Shown here piece after piece: positions 25,101 through 34,855 of a stretch of DNA of 64,000 nucleotides. The DNA comes from Spinacia oleracea (lineage: Eukaryota > Streptophyta > Magnoliopsida > Caryophyllales > Amaranthaceae): contig NC_079490.1 in NCBI RefSeq assembly GCF_020520425.1, forward strand, positions 38,324,723-38,388,722, in the 5' to 3' direction. Every line of letters begins with the position of its first letter. The first letter of the stretch is position 1. Both the position numbers and the translations under genes were made by a program. The notes under the pieces are model-generated. The model searched no databases. It worked only from the letters and a program-made list of their open reading frames with translations, and was not told the DNA's origin.

Positions 25101-28100
25101 TCACCAACTCACAACTAATCAAATGAATAGTAGCCCCTCCCAACTCACAACACTCATGTGTTTGAAGGATCTCCTAATCACTCAACCTACGCCGGAGTCG
25201 ACTCGAAATGCGCATATACTCTTTAACTATTTTGTTACACACATTGCACAGTGATAAAAAAGGACTTTTATTAAGCTTGTAACGTTAGCCCGGTATAAAC
25301 AAGGGGTAAGGAAAATTTGGGTATGTGAGAGTATAGCCTAACTTGGGGAGCAAACATAACAAACAACACCATTGGCATTGGATGTCAAACATCATCTCCA
25401 CACGACTACTTACTCAACATTTCCCAATTCTCAACCATGGGGGAAGAAGTACCAAATACTTCCTCCGTTCCGGAAATATCGCACCATGGTTGACTTTTAC
25501 TCTTCTAACCATTACTTTGACTCTTAATATCTCAAATCGCGTGCAAATAAAAATTATAAAAAAATAATATTAAGAAAATATATATCGATACGAATCTAAC
25601 ATGACCTCACATGACTAAAATTTTCTTACGAACGAATCACAACAAATGGCCAAGGTCGGAGTGTGAATAGTGTAAAAAACAAATGGTACGATATTTCCGG
25701 AACGGAGGAAATATATAAAATAAGAATCAACTTCTACCCGTTTCCGTGCTTTTCTAACTACGAAACTAATAAACATGTTTTTTTTTTATTTTCTTTCTTT
25801 TTCTGACTTTTTTTTATTTGATTTTTTTTGAATGAAAATAACGACGAAAATAAAAAGCTAAAAATATACAAGCTAAAATATGATACCACAATCACAACTT
25901 TCGGTGTCAATATATACTTATAACTCTTCCATATTCACTTCCCATCGACAGAACCTTGAGTAACAATGACCTAGAATGCCAAACATCCAATAATAAAGAA
26001 CCACAACCAACAAATGATAGCTCCCCCAAGCTAGAGTTGGGACAAGTAACCAACGAAGCTAATAGGGTTATTTGTAGAGTTAATCAAGAAAAATGGTCAA
26101 GGCTAAGTATGAGAATGAAAAAGTAGGAACAAATGTATCTAGCATTGTCTGGAGGCTTCCTAAAGAACGGCCTTTCATCATGCGCAAAGTACAAGTGTGT
26201 TAAGCATACTAATAGTCGCAAACCAATGACTCAGGTCAATGCATAGACATTCAGGCTCAAAACCTCACAGCCAATCACAATCCAAGCATTATGCATATAA
26301 CAAGTGGGATAAAGTTGACCTTCATCAAGGGTCAATGCAACCATAATTCATTTCAAAATCAATCAATCCATAATGCTCATCTTTCATATCCCCTGAAACG
26401 TCAAAACATTTGGAACCAAAGGGCACATGAAATGTCTTAATCTCATCAATCACCACGTATCATCAATCATCACCTTAGATTATGCGTTTGAGAGGTATAA
26501 TTCTGATGCTTTTGACCTAAGACTATACGATAAGATTATTTCTAGTAGACTGCGAGAGTCTGTTAGTTGTATTTCCTAAAGGATTCATAAGTTCGAAAGA
26601 TGCATGTTATCCTTGGTTTTGATTATTATTATCTGTCGTCCAATCCTAGTCTACATTTGTGGTGAGCCGCCACCCTAGACCTTTTTATATTGATTTTCCC
26701 ATCATTTATTTAATGTTGTAGATTAATTGTTCAAACAACAAATTTTACCTATTACCTGTAGTCTAGCAATATACGATCCTTACTTTAGTAGCTATATTAT
26801 TAGTAGGAGGAGGAACACTGTTTCCCTGCGGATACGATCCCTACTTCCCTAGCTATATTATTAGTTGGTAAACTATAAGTTTATCTTTGATAGGAGTACG
26901 ATTTAACCTGTCAAATTTTGGCATCGTTGCCGGGCAAAAACTTTATATAAAACCAATATATCAGTTACCATCAAAAATAAGGTTTCAAAATTCAAATACA
27001 CCATCAGATTTGGTTCACCCACTAGTTCATCCTGAAAGCATGTTTGATTGATGGAAACTCTTGTTTGATTGATGGAAACTCTTAAGAAAGCACCTTCTTT
27101 TAAGAAGAAACCTGAAATCAGGGCATTGTATGAGCTACTATGAAGTAAAGGGGAATAAAATTGTTGGTTCACCCACACAGGTAGGTAGACACCCACTACC
27201 CACTGTATAGGAAATCATATACTTTCCCCATTCCAATATTATTACACTATTTACCTTTTTAGAGGTTTCATAAATATTGCACCATTTTCATTTTAGGAAA
27301 TAAAATAGTTGCTTTCACAAGTTTGACTATTTGATTAGGTGAGGTTTTGTAAACTCTATTTTCGCCTAGAGGTCACGAGTTCGACTACCAACTCATCAAC
27401 CTTTCGTCTTTCTTTTTTAATATTTTTACTCATCACCATAGTAGTCATCTTATTTATGTACATTGTATTTAGACTTTTACTGATACATTTACAAAAAAAA
27501 TCTCAATCAATTTGAACTTCATGGTATCTACAATCAACTATATTGATTAACATTATGAAAAAATGCCTTACGAGTTACCCAGTTTTTATTTTTTATACTA
27601 AAAACTATAACAATGTCTTTTTACACTAACAACTACGAAGTATTTGTAAAGCTTTCGTGCCACCTCTGCTTTACAATCCTGGGTTCGCCACTGCTTGCCA
27701 CCCTATCCCTTTGCCACCCTTCTAACCTCCTAACCGGAGCATCGCTTGATCTCCTTCTTACATTCGCTAGTATATGAGCAAATATTCAAATGGGTTTTGA
27801 TTTTACCCCCGTTTGCTATATGGGTATTCAATTAAAATTTGTGGAATTAAATCTGTTTATAAATCCCTAAACTAAATTTGGGTCCAAAACGTTACCAAAA
27901 GCCGATTCTGTGAGCGCATGTGTTATTTACTTAGTTGCAATACTATTGGTGTGTATTTTGCCTGTTTATGTGAAAAATAAAAATCTTTAACCTCTTCTCT
28001 ATTTCCCTTTTTTCCTCTCATCTGTCCGCTTTCCTTTCTCTCTCCTTGTTTCTCTCCATTACCATTTTTCTCAATTCATCTTTCGACCTAGCCAAAGAAA

Positions 28101-29172
28101 TCAATAGGTATGCATTTTATAAGTCAAGGTTAGTGTTTTACAAGAACAATACTTCTTTACAATGCTCGTCTAGCTCCCACTTATCAAATTCATATCCTGG
28201 TCACATTTCTTTAACTTGCCCATTTTGGTTTGATGCTTAGTTTCAAAATGGCAATTCCCTCATATAAATGTCAAAATCTAATACGATGACGGTACAATTT
28301 TAAAAATAAAATCATAAAGGAAAACAGAGATTAATGTACTCCAGCACTCTTCACAAATAGAAATGGTTTTCTTTTTATCTTCTTTTTCTCGTGGGAGGGG
28401 GGGAGGGGTGGGGGGTGAAGGGCTTGGAGTGGGTACTGGGCACAATATCTGTGAAGGGATTGGAGAGAAGAGTGAAAAGAGAAGGGGGGGTGGGTGGGAA
28501 AAGAGAGGAGAGTTGTAAGAGATATGGAAAATTTCAAACACAAAATCTAAAAGAAAATAAATAATGTAGAAACAAAATAAACAGAGAGATATTTGACATA
28601 TACACTCACCAGTCACCAGACTGCGTTTTGACAAATAATTGAGCTTTTGTGGTGTTCGGAAATACCCATTTGTTGTCAAACTTCATTATTTGCTACTCAT
28701 TTGACAAGATAGAGTATACGGACGGTTATTTAAATTCTCATTTGGCCATTCAGCCTTTGACAATACTAGTCCAGTAGTTTCTTAATATGGGACTAAAAAT
28801 AGGTCCTTTTGGCCTTATCTCAATGTTGAGTTCTTGTTGGCAGTATTACCACTTGCCAGGGGCTGAAAATAGACAAATAGAAGTTTACTTAAGTATTACT
28901 CCGTGTTCTACTAGGCAAACCAGGTCTTGGGTTCATCTAAAGTGCTCTGACTGTATACTGCTAAATTAATTGTGATTGTACTATGGAATCTGGTTAACTG
29001 CTTAGTAAATCAAGCACGTTCATGATCCCTAGCAAGTTACATTTTTTAAACAAGTATTTTTTCACGTTTGCAGGCTATTTATAGAGGAGCCATGAAGGGC
29101 AAGCTGATCGTGACCTGTCCTTTGCCTCCAGAAAAGATACCAAAGTTCCAGTTGTTATACAAGGATGTATAA
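13191..29172 (+). CDS. TXNL4B: Thioredoxin-like U5 snRNP-type splicing protein (TXNL4B/DIM1-like), four exons
   Basis: Exons are 13191-13322, 14382-14539, 16013-16079 and 29074-29172, giving 151 aa with consistent GT/AG sites and phases 0, 2, 0. The protein starts [20 protein letters not shown] and has VLILRFGR and VCLQLDDI in exon 1. Exon 2 has [20 protein letters not shown] and [14 protein letters not shown], exon 3 [18 protein letters not shown], and exon 4 [19 protein letters not shown]. This is the DIM1/TXNL4 family, a thioredoxin fold without the redox CxxC. Details ([22 protein letters not shown]) match TXNL4B better than the DIM1/YLS8 paralogue. Family members work in the U5/tri-snRNP during pre-mRNA splicing. 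Intron 3 is 13 kb and carries a whole Gypsy element. No coding damage is visible. Confidence 0.93.
13323..16012 (+). other. TXNL4B introns 1 and 2
   Basis: Intron 1 (13323-14381, phase 0) and intron 2 (14540-16012, phase 2) surround exon 2. Both are AT-rich. A small palindrome GTGAATGGTCATTCAC lies in intron 2 near 15322. I see no transposon ends or extra exons. Confidence 0.6.
16310..16460 (+). repeat. A-rich short tandem repeat (ATTCAGATCAAATCAGA)
   Basis: AATAAATTCAGATCAAATCA occurs twice in direct tandem, followed by degenerate CAGATC/AAATCAG copies. Non-coding. Confidence 0.55.
16786..17755 (-). repeat. Tat/Athila-like non-coding retroelement repeat, unit A (left part)
   Basis: Motifs in order: CGCACTCCTATCAAAGATAA, TAGGGAAGTAAGGATCGAAT, GGTTCACCACAAATGCAGAT, and a GC-rich tail with CCCGATCGGGC. 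The same order recurs at 23641 onward, inverted at 26440-26960, and at 55840-56150. In the inverted copy it leads directly to TTGGCATCGTTGCCGGGCAA, close to the TTGGCGCCGTTGCCGGGGA motif found before gag in Tat and Athila Gypsy elements. I infer a coding-free remnant of that lineage. The Gypsy element at 17756-23086 splits this unit. Confidence 0.6.
17751..17755 (+). repeat. TSD TAAAG, left copy (Reina-like Gypsy)
   Basis: TAAAG directly precedes the 5' LTR and is repeated at 23087-23091 directly after the 3' LTR. It is the five-base duplication expected for Ty3/Gypsy integration. Confidence 0.92.
17756..18155 (+). repeat. 5' LTR of Reina-like Gypsy element
   Basis: 400 bp, starting TGTAATGGACCACAG and ending GGGCTTTACA. 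A TATAAATAAG box near 17943 is a likely TATA element. It matches 22680-23086 except for one T/C difference (AATTGG versus AACTGG) and a 7-bp duplication. Confidence 0.95.
18158..18169 (+). promoter_or_regulatory. Primer-binding site, TGGTATCAGAGC
   Basis: Two bases after the 5' LTR lies the standard plant initiator-tRNA-Met PBS. This fixes the plus orientation. Confidence 0.93.
18195..20744 (+). pseudogene. Gypsy Gag-protease-RT, truncated by internal deletion
   Basis: The start [18 protein letters not shown] is chosen because it is the first ATG after the PBS; the open frame upstream is LTR. Domains: an N-terminal coiled coil; retrotransposon gag ([20 protein letters not shown], about residue 135 on); a zinc knuckle [14 protein letters not shown] near residue 395; an aspartic protease [12 protein letters not shown] near residue 480; and RT with [31 protein letters not shown] and catalytic FFDDILIYS near residue 818. 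About 20 residues after YS the frame ends at TGA (20742). The rest of the RT (KCxF...YLGH region and connection) is missing. Confidence 0.9.
20728..22803 (+). pseudogene. Gypsy RNase H-integrase-chromodomain ORF
   Basis: In this frame, sequence resumes as [15 protein letters not shown], normally about 75 residues further along a Gypsy RT. RNase H follows ([34 protein letters not shown]). Next is the integrase HHCC finger ([16 protein letters not shown] ... CRVCQQNK) and DDE core ([39 protein letters not shown]). The end is a chromodomain ([19 protein letters not shown]). The first ATG is 20782, but in an intact element this would be one polyprotein with the upstream ORF. The ORF runs 124 bp into the 3' LTR and stops at 22803. 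Apart from the upstream deletion it is uninterrupted. Confidence 0.9.
22680..23086 (+). repeat. 3' LTR of Reina-like Gypsy element
   Basis: 407 bp. It starts TGTAATGG after the G-rich GGGGGCGGGG, the likely polypurine tract, which is inside the coding frame. It ends GGGCCCAGGGCTTTACA, where a 7-bp tandem duplication accounts for the extra length over the 5' LTR. Confidence 0.95.
23092..23640 (-). repeat. Tat-like repeat unit A (right part)
   Basis: Continuation of the unit cut by the Gypsy element: GC-rich sequence with AACGTAGCCCGATC, then TAGTCGACTAGGATTATCCC, then CACTACACAACACATATTG and GAGCTCATTT. Each motif has a counterpart in unit B (24300-24760). It contains the small RTE 3' end at 23502-23595. 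Confidence 0.65.
23502..23595 (-). mobile_element. 94-bp RTE 3' end (or RTE-tailed SINE) with 16-bp TSD
   Basis: On the minus strand it ends TTGGGACTAAGG-like sequence (CTGGGACTAAGGC) and a (TTG)n tail, the same 3' end as the RTE at 4445. Flanks TAGCTACGAAGAGCTC (23486-23501) and TAGCTCCGAAGAGCTC (23596-23611) form a 16-bp TSD with one mismatch. The paralogous unit B has the uninterrupted sequence at 24732-24747, a natural empty site. Confidence 0.88.
23641..24780 (-). repeat. Tat-like repeat unit B
   Basis: A second, directly repeated ~1.1-kb copy of the region from the CACCACAAATGTAGAC word to the GAGCTCATTTGAGATC word. It has CCCGATCGGGC near 24270 and TCGACTAGGATCATCCCGAA near 24599. Divergence from unit A is substantial but motif order is the same. 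No ORF of note. Confidence 0.6.
24781..25458 (-). repeat. Probable Tat/Athila 3' non-coding region
   Basis: On the minus strand the stretch around 24815-24850 reads GGGACAAGCAAAGGTTTAGC, typical of sequence downstream of the coding part of plant Tat/Athila elements. The rest, to 25458, is non-coding and shows no recognised motif. Confidence 0.45.
25459..25711. mobile_element. Stowaway-type MITE
   Basis: 253 bp, flanked by TA on each side. The terminal inverted repeats are about 30 bp: CTTCCTCCGTTCCGGAAATA on the left, and the reverse complement of TATTTCCGGAACGGAGGAAA on the right, extending to ACCAT. TA target and CTCCGTTCC-type ends are diagnostic of Tc1/mariner-derived Stowaway elements. 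No transposase. Confidence 0.92.
26440..26960 (+). repeat. Tat-like repeat, inverted copy C with pre-gag motif
   Basis: This is the reverse complement of the 16786-17200 and 23640-23850 sequences, ending in TTTGGCATCGTTGCCGGGCA at about 26919-26938. That motif marks the start of the internal region in Tat and Athila elements. A short internal duplication (ACGATCCTTACTT / ACGATCCCTACTT, then AGCTATATTATTAGT) lies at 26770-26870. The coding part that should follow is absent. Confidence 0.6.
27695..27766 (-). pseudogene. Small RTE ORF scrap
   Basis: CTTTGCCACCCTTCTAACCT and GCATCGCTTGATCT match 4951-5000 of the RTE ORF ([17 protein letters not shown] region) with few differences. It is a ~70-bp isolated piece without the RTE 3' tail. 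Confidence 0.7.
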
Positions 29173-29351
29173 AAGGTATAACCGTAACTTTGGCCCTCTT
29201 GCTGAACGGAAGAGGGTTTTATAGAGTAGATGTCTGTGTCTGGCAACCCCTGCTGGAAATCGGACTTAGGGTATACAATTACAAAGTAATTGAGTTTATG
29301 TAGGATGCTTCCTGGTAGAGTTTTTCCTCAAGAAGCTTGGGTTTCACTTGG
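29173..29351 (+). other. TXNL4B 3' UTR region
   Basis: Sequence between the stop codon and the hAT element. A T-rich stretch is present, but no clear polyadenylation signal can be assigned. Confidence 0.4.
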
Positions 29352-29359
29352 GAGCCCAC
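29352..29359 (+). repeat. TSD GAGCCCAC, left copy
   Basis: Eight-base direct repeat, identical to 30134-30141, flanking the hAT-type element. Confidence 0.92.
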
Positions 29360-30133
29360 CAGGGGCGGATCCAGGAATTTATAAATGGGGGTCCAATTTT
29401 TATTTTTAATTTGCTTTCTAATTTCTCATATTTGCTCTTTTTAGGGGGTTAATGTTGAGAGTAAGTAGACGAAATATTAAAAACGTTATAATAAAATACG
29501 TGGATGATTTATGATCTTTAGTTTTGGTTTTTCATAACAATAAAACTCAACACTTAGTTCAAATTACAACAATAATTTGGCGCAATTTCAATTTAAAATG
29601 AAAAATACGAGTTTATCATAATTTGAAAGAGATTTACTTTATTACAATAATTGTTACTGAACAAATAGTACACAAAAACACTAATAAGAAAAAGGAACAT
29701 CATTCTTAACGCTTATGGGGCATTATGCTATTATATACGAAGGAATTAATTGCAAAACCTTTTTGAAGAAAAAATAACAATCCTTTTTTTTTCGTAAAAG
29801 CAAAATCATGAACCATTATAGGAAAAAAAAAAGAAAAAAAAAAGGATAACGGAAAAACGACTTGTAAAAGGATGAGGAGAAAAAGTAAAAAGGGGATAAA
29901 AATCATATTTAGCCTCCCATTAAGAAGGATTCGAACCTAGGTCCCATGTGTGACATAGTATTCAAGCAACCATTATGCTACACGTATATTTCCTTGTTAC
30001 TAATGTAAGTTAATTAAAAATAAAATTAAATATTTCAAGTGCAATTAATTACCCAATATCAATTTTACAGTTTTTTCCCAAAAATAATGGGGGTCCCTTT
30101 GGACCCCTTGGGGTCTATATAGGTCCGCCTCTG
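29360..30133. mobile_element. Non-autonomous hAT-type element, 774 bp
   Basis: Ends are CAGGGGCGGATCC and, reverse-complemented, CAGAGGCGGACCT, with a perfect 8-bp TSD GAGCCCAC. CAGGG-type termini and 8-bp TSDs are hallmarks of hAT elements. Inside is only AT-rich DNA and a tRNA-like block at 29927-29980; no transposase. It sits about 190 bp downstream of the TXNL4B stop codon. Confidence 0.92.
29915..29985 (-). other. tRNA-like A-box/B-box segment inside the hAT element
   Basis: On the minus strand an A-box TAGCATAATGG (29970-29980) and a B-box GGTTCGAATCC (29927-29937) lie about 32 bases apart. GTCACACATGGGACC lies between them, as in a tRNA variable/anticodon region. It does not fold as a complete tRNA by eye. 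It may be a captured tRNA or SINE head. Confidence 0.55.
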
Positions 30134-30141
30134 GAGCCCAC

Positions 30142-31683
30142 TGAAATTGGTCCAGTAAGTCTTGTGTTTTTATCTAGGTATCACTCTTTGGTAAAATTTA
30201 TGGTTTTGGTGCAGCTTGTAGCTTATTGTACACTGAGATTAACAAATTTAATGTGTTCTTTGATCTTAATGATTTGTGTTCAGTCCGTCTTAGATTAGAG
30301 CTTATTGGAGATCTTCCTAGATGGATTTTCTTGGGAGGACGGGGATTAGTTTTGTGCCCTTTCCTCCCACACTTTGAAGGCTGATTCTTGCCGTAGTGCT
30401 TTTTTCCTTCAGCTAATCTAGATTTCCAACCGAGAGAGATCTTTTTGAGATATTAGGAATGAGGAAAGATATAGACTCTTGTCATGATTTCCTTTCTCGG
30501 TCTTTCCTAATACCAAAAGGCTCTTTCAAGGTGACCAACTTAAGTTGGTTGCCAATACAAAATGCTCGTGTGTAGTGTAGGTTCTGAACTAATAAGTATT
30601 GATGAAATTTGTAACATCTTATCATCAAGCAAGAGTATGTAGTTAATAGTCAACTTGTAGACTTTTGTGTACAAGGGAAGATAAAAGATGATAGAGATAA
30701 AAATCGATTGCCATTTTAGGTGATGGGGTGAGGTTTTTAAGTCACCAAAGAAAATCATGTGACTTCAAAATTGTAGCCATAATAGGAAAACTTCCATATC
30801 CTCTATGTTGTCATTCAATTTGTTATTAACAAATCGCAATATGGTTTGGCAAGTTTTCACCGATTAGCGTGTTTCCTTGCTTGCTTGCGTAGTAACTACT
30901 GCATTTTTGTTTACATCATTACATGTTACAGTAACTCCATTGGGTACCTTGGAAGGCTCTCCAAGGAAAGAGAACTTAGAAAACTAGTTCTTGGGTGGTA
31001 TTACAACTCTCCATGTAGAGACACTAGAGATGTTAAAGGGCTTTTCCTTCTCTCTCTACCATTTTCTCTACAAGGTACCCTCAAGAAACCTACCCAAAAA
31101 AACTAACAACGGGGTTTGTCCTCTCCATGGAGATAGATCTGCTCATGCATGGGCCAAAAAAAAAAATTTCTAAATCATGGTCCCTCATGGACATAGAGGG
31201 AAATATGCCACACAATTAGAGATAGAGGTAGCTATCCAAAGAAAACCAAGTGGCTCTTCACTAGGAGTCTCTCGTGTTTCTCCAGAGAGAATCACTCAAG
31301 AGCTACTCAAGAGCCTCCTTGTTGCGGTAGAGATGGCTCTTCATTTTCTCTCTTGTCCAAGAACTAGTTAGAGTGTTACTTGAAACTTCCCAATGAATTG
31401 CTCTAATTAGAAGCTACTAGTGATGTTCTTGTCCAATAGCCACTTAACTTTTCTTAGAGAACTAGTTCTATCTCTTGTATGACATGCGTCCGTGACTTTT
31501 TTAAATATTGTAGGACCACCACAATTAGGTGTACCTTCAACAGATACTTACCATTGTTGGAGGTTTCGAGGTAGGTATCTAAGGGTATCTTGTACCTATA
31601 TACAAAGTACAATTTGCTCTTCAGGGGCTCTTAGAGGAGAGAGAAAATGGAGAGCCAACTCTACCCAACAATAGAGCTATTAA
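30142..31683. other. Intergenic region without recognised genes
   Basis: The first ~350 bp may belong to the TXNL4B transcript end. The rest shows stop-filled frames, short ORFs under 90 codons with no recognisable motif, and no transposon termini I can pair. Confidence 0.4.
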
Positions 31684-32028
31684 GGGTGAGTTTATCCCTC
31701 CGACTCACCCACAATCTTCATACTCTGCCACATCAGCATTCCACTAACTTTTTTATTATTCAGACTCACACAAGACTCCCTCTATTTTTACACATTATCA
31801 CCAGACTCACCTCAGACTCAACTAAATTCCTAAAAGAAGGATAATTAAATAGGATAAAGTATGATGATGTGGTATAATTTGATTTGGTTAGAGAAAAATG
31901 GAGTCTTAAGTGAGTCTTGAGTGAGTCTTGGATTTTCAAACTCATTTCAAGACTTGTTGTAGTTTTTTACCACATTATCCCAAGACTTAGATTCGAGACT
32001 CACCTTAAGACTTGGGATGAACTCACTC
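31684..32028. mobile_element. Tourist-like (PIF/Harbinger) MITE
   Basis: 345 bp flanked by TAA on both sides (31681-31683, 32029-32031). The termini GGGTGAGTTTATCCC and, reverse-complemented, GAGTGAGTTCATCCC match at 13 of 15 bases. Sub-terminal GACTCACC / GAGTC words also repeat in inverse orientation. The 3-bp TWA target is typical of Harbinger MITEs. Confidence 0.85.
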
Positions 32029-32593
32029 TAAGTAGCTTTTAGGTGACTTTTCATGGAGAGGTACTTGAGAATAGATCTTGCACTAGTTAAATTGAAGAGT
32101 ATGTATAGAGTCGCTTGAGGGTTTGAGAGTGATATTGGAGCATAAAGAGTTCAACAGTGTGAGTGGATATACCCTTTGAGAGCTCTTTACCATTCCACAT
32201 GCTCTCAACGGAACGAACAAATTGTACACTCTCCACTTACGCTGAAAACTCAAACACACAATAACCAGATATAGACCTAACAAAATTACATATAACTCAT
32301 TACGAATTTTCATTTAATAACGCCTACATAATGGGCCATAAGGATTTTAATTATGTGGGTCATAAGGATTTTAATTATGTGGGCCATAGGATTTTAAAAC
32401 TTAGCCTCAAACTTGCTTTGTTGTAATAAAAATGAACTAGTTACTTAGTTAGAGAATTAAATCATTGATGTCATTGACTCAATATCTACACAATCATAGT
32501 TGTCATCGACTAAAGTAAAAAACCTAGACCTCAATAAAGGTTCATTTGTCATGTGAAAATTTAAGAAGGATTGAAAGTAAAGGGAATTTTAAG

Positions 32594-33229
32594 AAAAATA
32601 AATGAAGATGTGAAATGAACATTCAATTTATAATTAATAACTCGATAACATTGAAGGATACCATATCAAGCATGCACTTCAAATCTTCAATTTGCCGAAG
32701 GATAACATATCAAGCATGCACTTCAATAAATTATTTGCCGACCATGCATTTCAAAAAGACTTATTGAGGCTAAGTTGTTTTTCATGTTTGAAGATGAGAA
32801 AATAAGATTGATAGGATAAGATATTTTGCATATAATTGCCCCGAAGAGCATCCACAATGGATCCCCAACCTCTTCCTCTTCCTCTTTCTCTCTCTCTCTC
32901 CTCATACAAGGACTCCTTGCTGTTGGAAGGAAAAAGGATCCTCAAATGAAGAGGAATCATGTGGGTCGATAAAGAATTTGCTTCAGCTGGAATGCCAAAG
33001 AGTCCGATGAAGGACATGCCTAGAATACTCTAAAGATATACAAAAAACTTATCCTCTTAATCTTATTTTCTTATCTTCTAATATAAGAAAACTACTCTGA
33101 ATTACCTTCATTCTTTTTGAAATGTGTGGTGAGTAAATTATTGAAGTGCATACTTAATATGTTATCATTCCATGTTATTGTCTATAATTGAATGTCCATT
33201 TCACACCTTTATTTATTTTTCCACAATTT
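32594..33229. repeat. Fold-back element with ~130-bp inverted arms
   Basis: The left arm (32594-32760) and right arm (33111-33229) are inverted copies: AGATGTGAAATGAACATTCA against the complement of TGAATGTCCATTTCACACCT, and ACATATCAAGCATGCACTTC against GAAGTGCATACTTAATATGT. The left arm has an extra direct ~45-bp duplication around CAAGCATGCACTTCAA. About 350 bp lie between the arms, including a CT microsatellite (32878-32900). Confidence 0.75.
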
Positions 33230-34604
33230 TTCTTATGTTTCATTTATCACTATGCCATAATTTTCTTTTAATAGTGTTGTTTTAACAACAGTTTTGCTAT
33301 TAATCTATATAATTATTGCATATCAGCTGATAAAAGTGCCCTTAGGAAAAGAATAGGAAAGGAAGACGTTAGCAATTGCTTCCAAAGTCCAAACCCATCT
33401 TTGTTACCTCAATTGGTTTTGTGGGTGGTTTTGGACTCAGTTAGGTGTATGTTATTGAGTTGTAACTGGGGAAATAAGTCCCTTGTCTTTAATTTTTAAC
33501 ATGTTTGTCAAGTATATTGAGCAGTTTTATTGTGCTAGCTTTTAAGATCAATTGCTGTCACTTTCAGGATTTTGTTAAGAGTTTCTTCACATCAGACTCT
33601 CTCCCCTTGCTCCTTGATGTGCCGGTTTCATGCTTTTATGCTGGGATCAGATAGTTATTAATTGTTAATTTGGTCCACTGATTTGTGCACATTTTGCATT
33701 AAACTTGGGATAAATTTTGGCTCATCACTTGGCATATTTATATATAGTATAGCCAGACACATTTTAGCCAAGGTTGCCTTGCTCCATAATTGTCAGAAGT
33801 TTATAATTCTTGGAACTCGATAACATAAGAGATAGAGAAAGGGAAATCGAAAGTACTTCCTTAATGAATTACAGAGTCTAAATGCCAGTTTCATCTTATT
33901 CCTTACCTTTTATTTTTATCAAAAAAAATAATACCAGTATCATCATTTGGCTGTCAAGGGATTTCACTGTCAAGTAATCTACTGGCGTTGAAACTTCAAA
34001 CAAAGTATTGTTGTTTTCCCTTTTGACGTATCTTTTCTGATTTTGGTAGTTGATGGTTCAACTGTTTCTGGATAAGGATGCAATGAAATCTACAATTCTC
34101 AAGTGTGCAAACAAAGTTGAGCTATAATTCTGAAGTGTATGAAGAAAGTTGAGCTAAAAACATAAGCTCATTTGTAGTTGAATGACAAAGACTGTGGTTT
34201 ACGTGTCATTTGTGCTATTTATTCTGAACTAATTTTGGTTCTATCAATTCATGGAGTTGCATTTGTTTTACTCTTTGGATGACCTTGATGTAACGTAGCC
34301 TATCTCATTGACATTTACGTATGCTAAATGTTACTAATGCGAAAATGTTCTTTACGCTTTCAGATTATGAATTTACAAGTATCAAAATCGAATTCTGGGC
34401 CAAGTTGTTCATGATGCATTGAATTGGAGGAATCAACATTTGATCTAAATACATACGAAGAAGTAATATTTTGGAATAGTTTTTTATGGTCTTTTTTCGG
34501 ACCATATTGCCATATTGGTTTGGTTTATTTTTTTTGGAATGTATCGGCCATATTGTGGCGAGAGTGTAAATATTCTTTGGATTGGAGCTTGTAAATGGAT
34601 GAAT
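33230..34604. other. Intergenic region
   Basis: No confident gene. The frame 33568-33651 (+), after a TTTCAG, reads DFVKSFFTSDSLPLLLDVPV and is open for 28 codons. It could be an orphan exon, but nothing links to it. Confidence 0.35.
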
Positions 34605-34607
34605 TAG

Positions 34608-34855
34608 CACTTCAAGAAATTGTACCATTAACGACAGGAAATCCCGTCGCTAAAGGTCAATAATCGTTGATTAACGACGAGATTTCCCGTCGCGTACCCG
34701 TCATAAAAGTGGGGCCGTTATTAATGGAAAATCCGTCTTTTACGACTGTTGTTCTCGCCTTTGTTTGGTTATTAGTCCCATCGCAAAGGCTTTTGTGATG
34801 GAACTTTTGACCCGTCGTTATTAGATTGTCATTAAAGATACAAATTCTTGTAGTG
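34608..34855. mobile_element. CACTA-type MITE
   Basis: 248 bp flanked by a TAG direct repeat (34605-34607, 34856-34858). The ends are CACTTCAAGAAATTGTACC and, reverse-complemented, CACTACAAGAATTTGTATC. CACTACAAGAA termini with a 3-bp TSD define CACTA (En/Spm) elements. Internal ACGACGAG/CCCGTCG words are typical of plant CACTA sub-terminal repeats. No transposase. Confidence 0.9.

Larger units (their letters stand above)
16080..29073 (+). other. TXNL4B intron 3, 13 kb
   Basis: The donor GTTAGT is at 16080 and the acceptor TTTGCAG ends at 29073 (phase 0). It holds an A/G-rich short repeat (16310-16460), Tat-like repeats, the Reina-like Gypsy element, an RTE 3' end, a Stowaway MITE and a small RTE scrap. 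From 25712 to 26440 and from 26961 to 29073 (except 27695-27766) I see no other recognisable element; a G-rich patch lies at 28390-28500. Confidence 0.85.

Noticed and set aside
27340-27420. Possible SINE (GTCACGAGTTCGACTACC, B-box-like)
   Set aside because: B-box is imperfect, no paired A-box at the right distance and no tail or TSD.
33568-33651. Possible orphan exon DFVKSFFTSDSLPLLLDVPV
   Set aside because: Only an acceptor and 28 open codons; no partner exon, start or known family.
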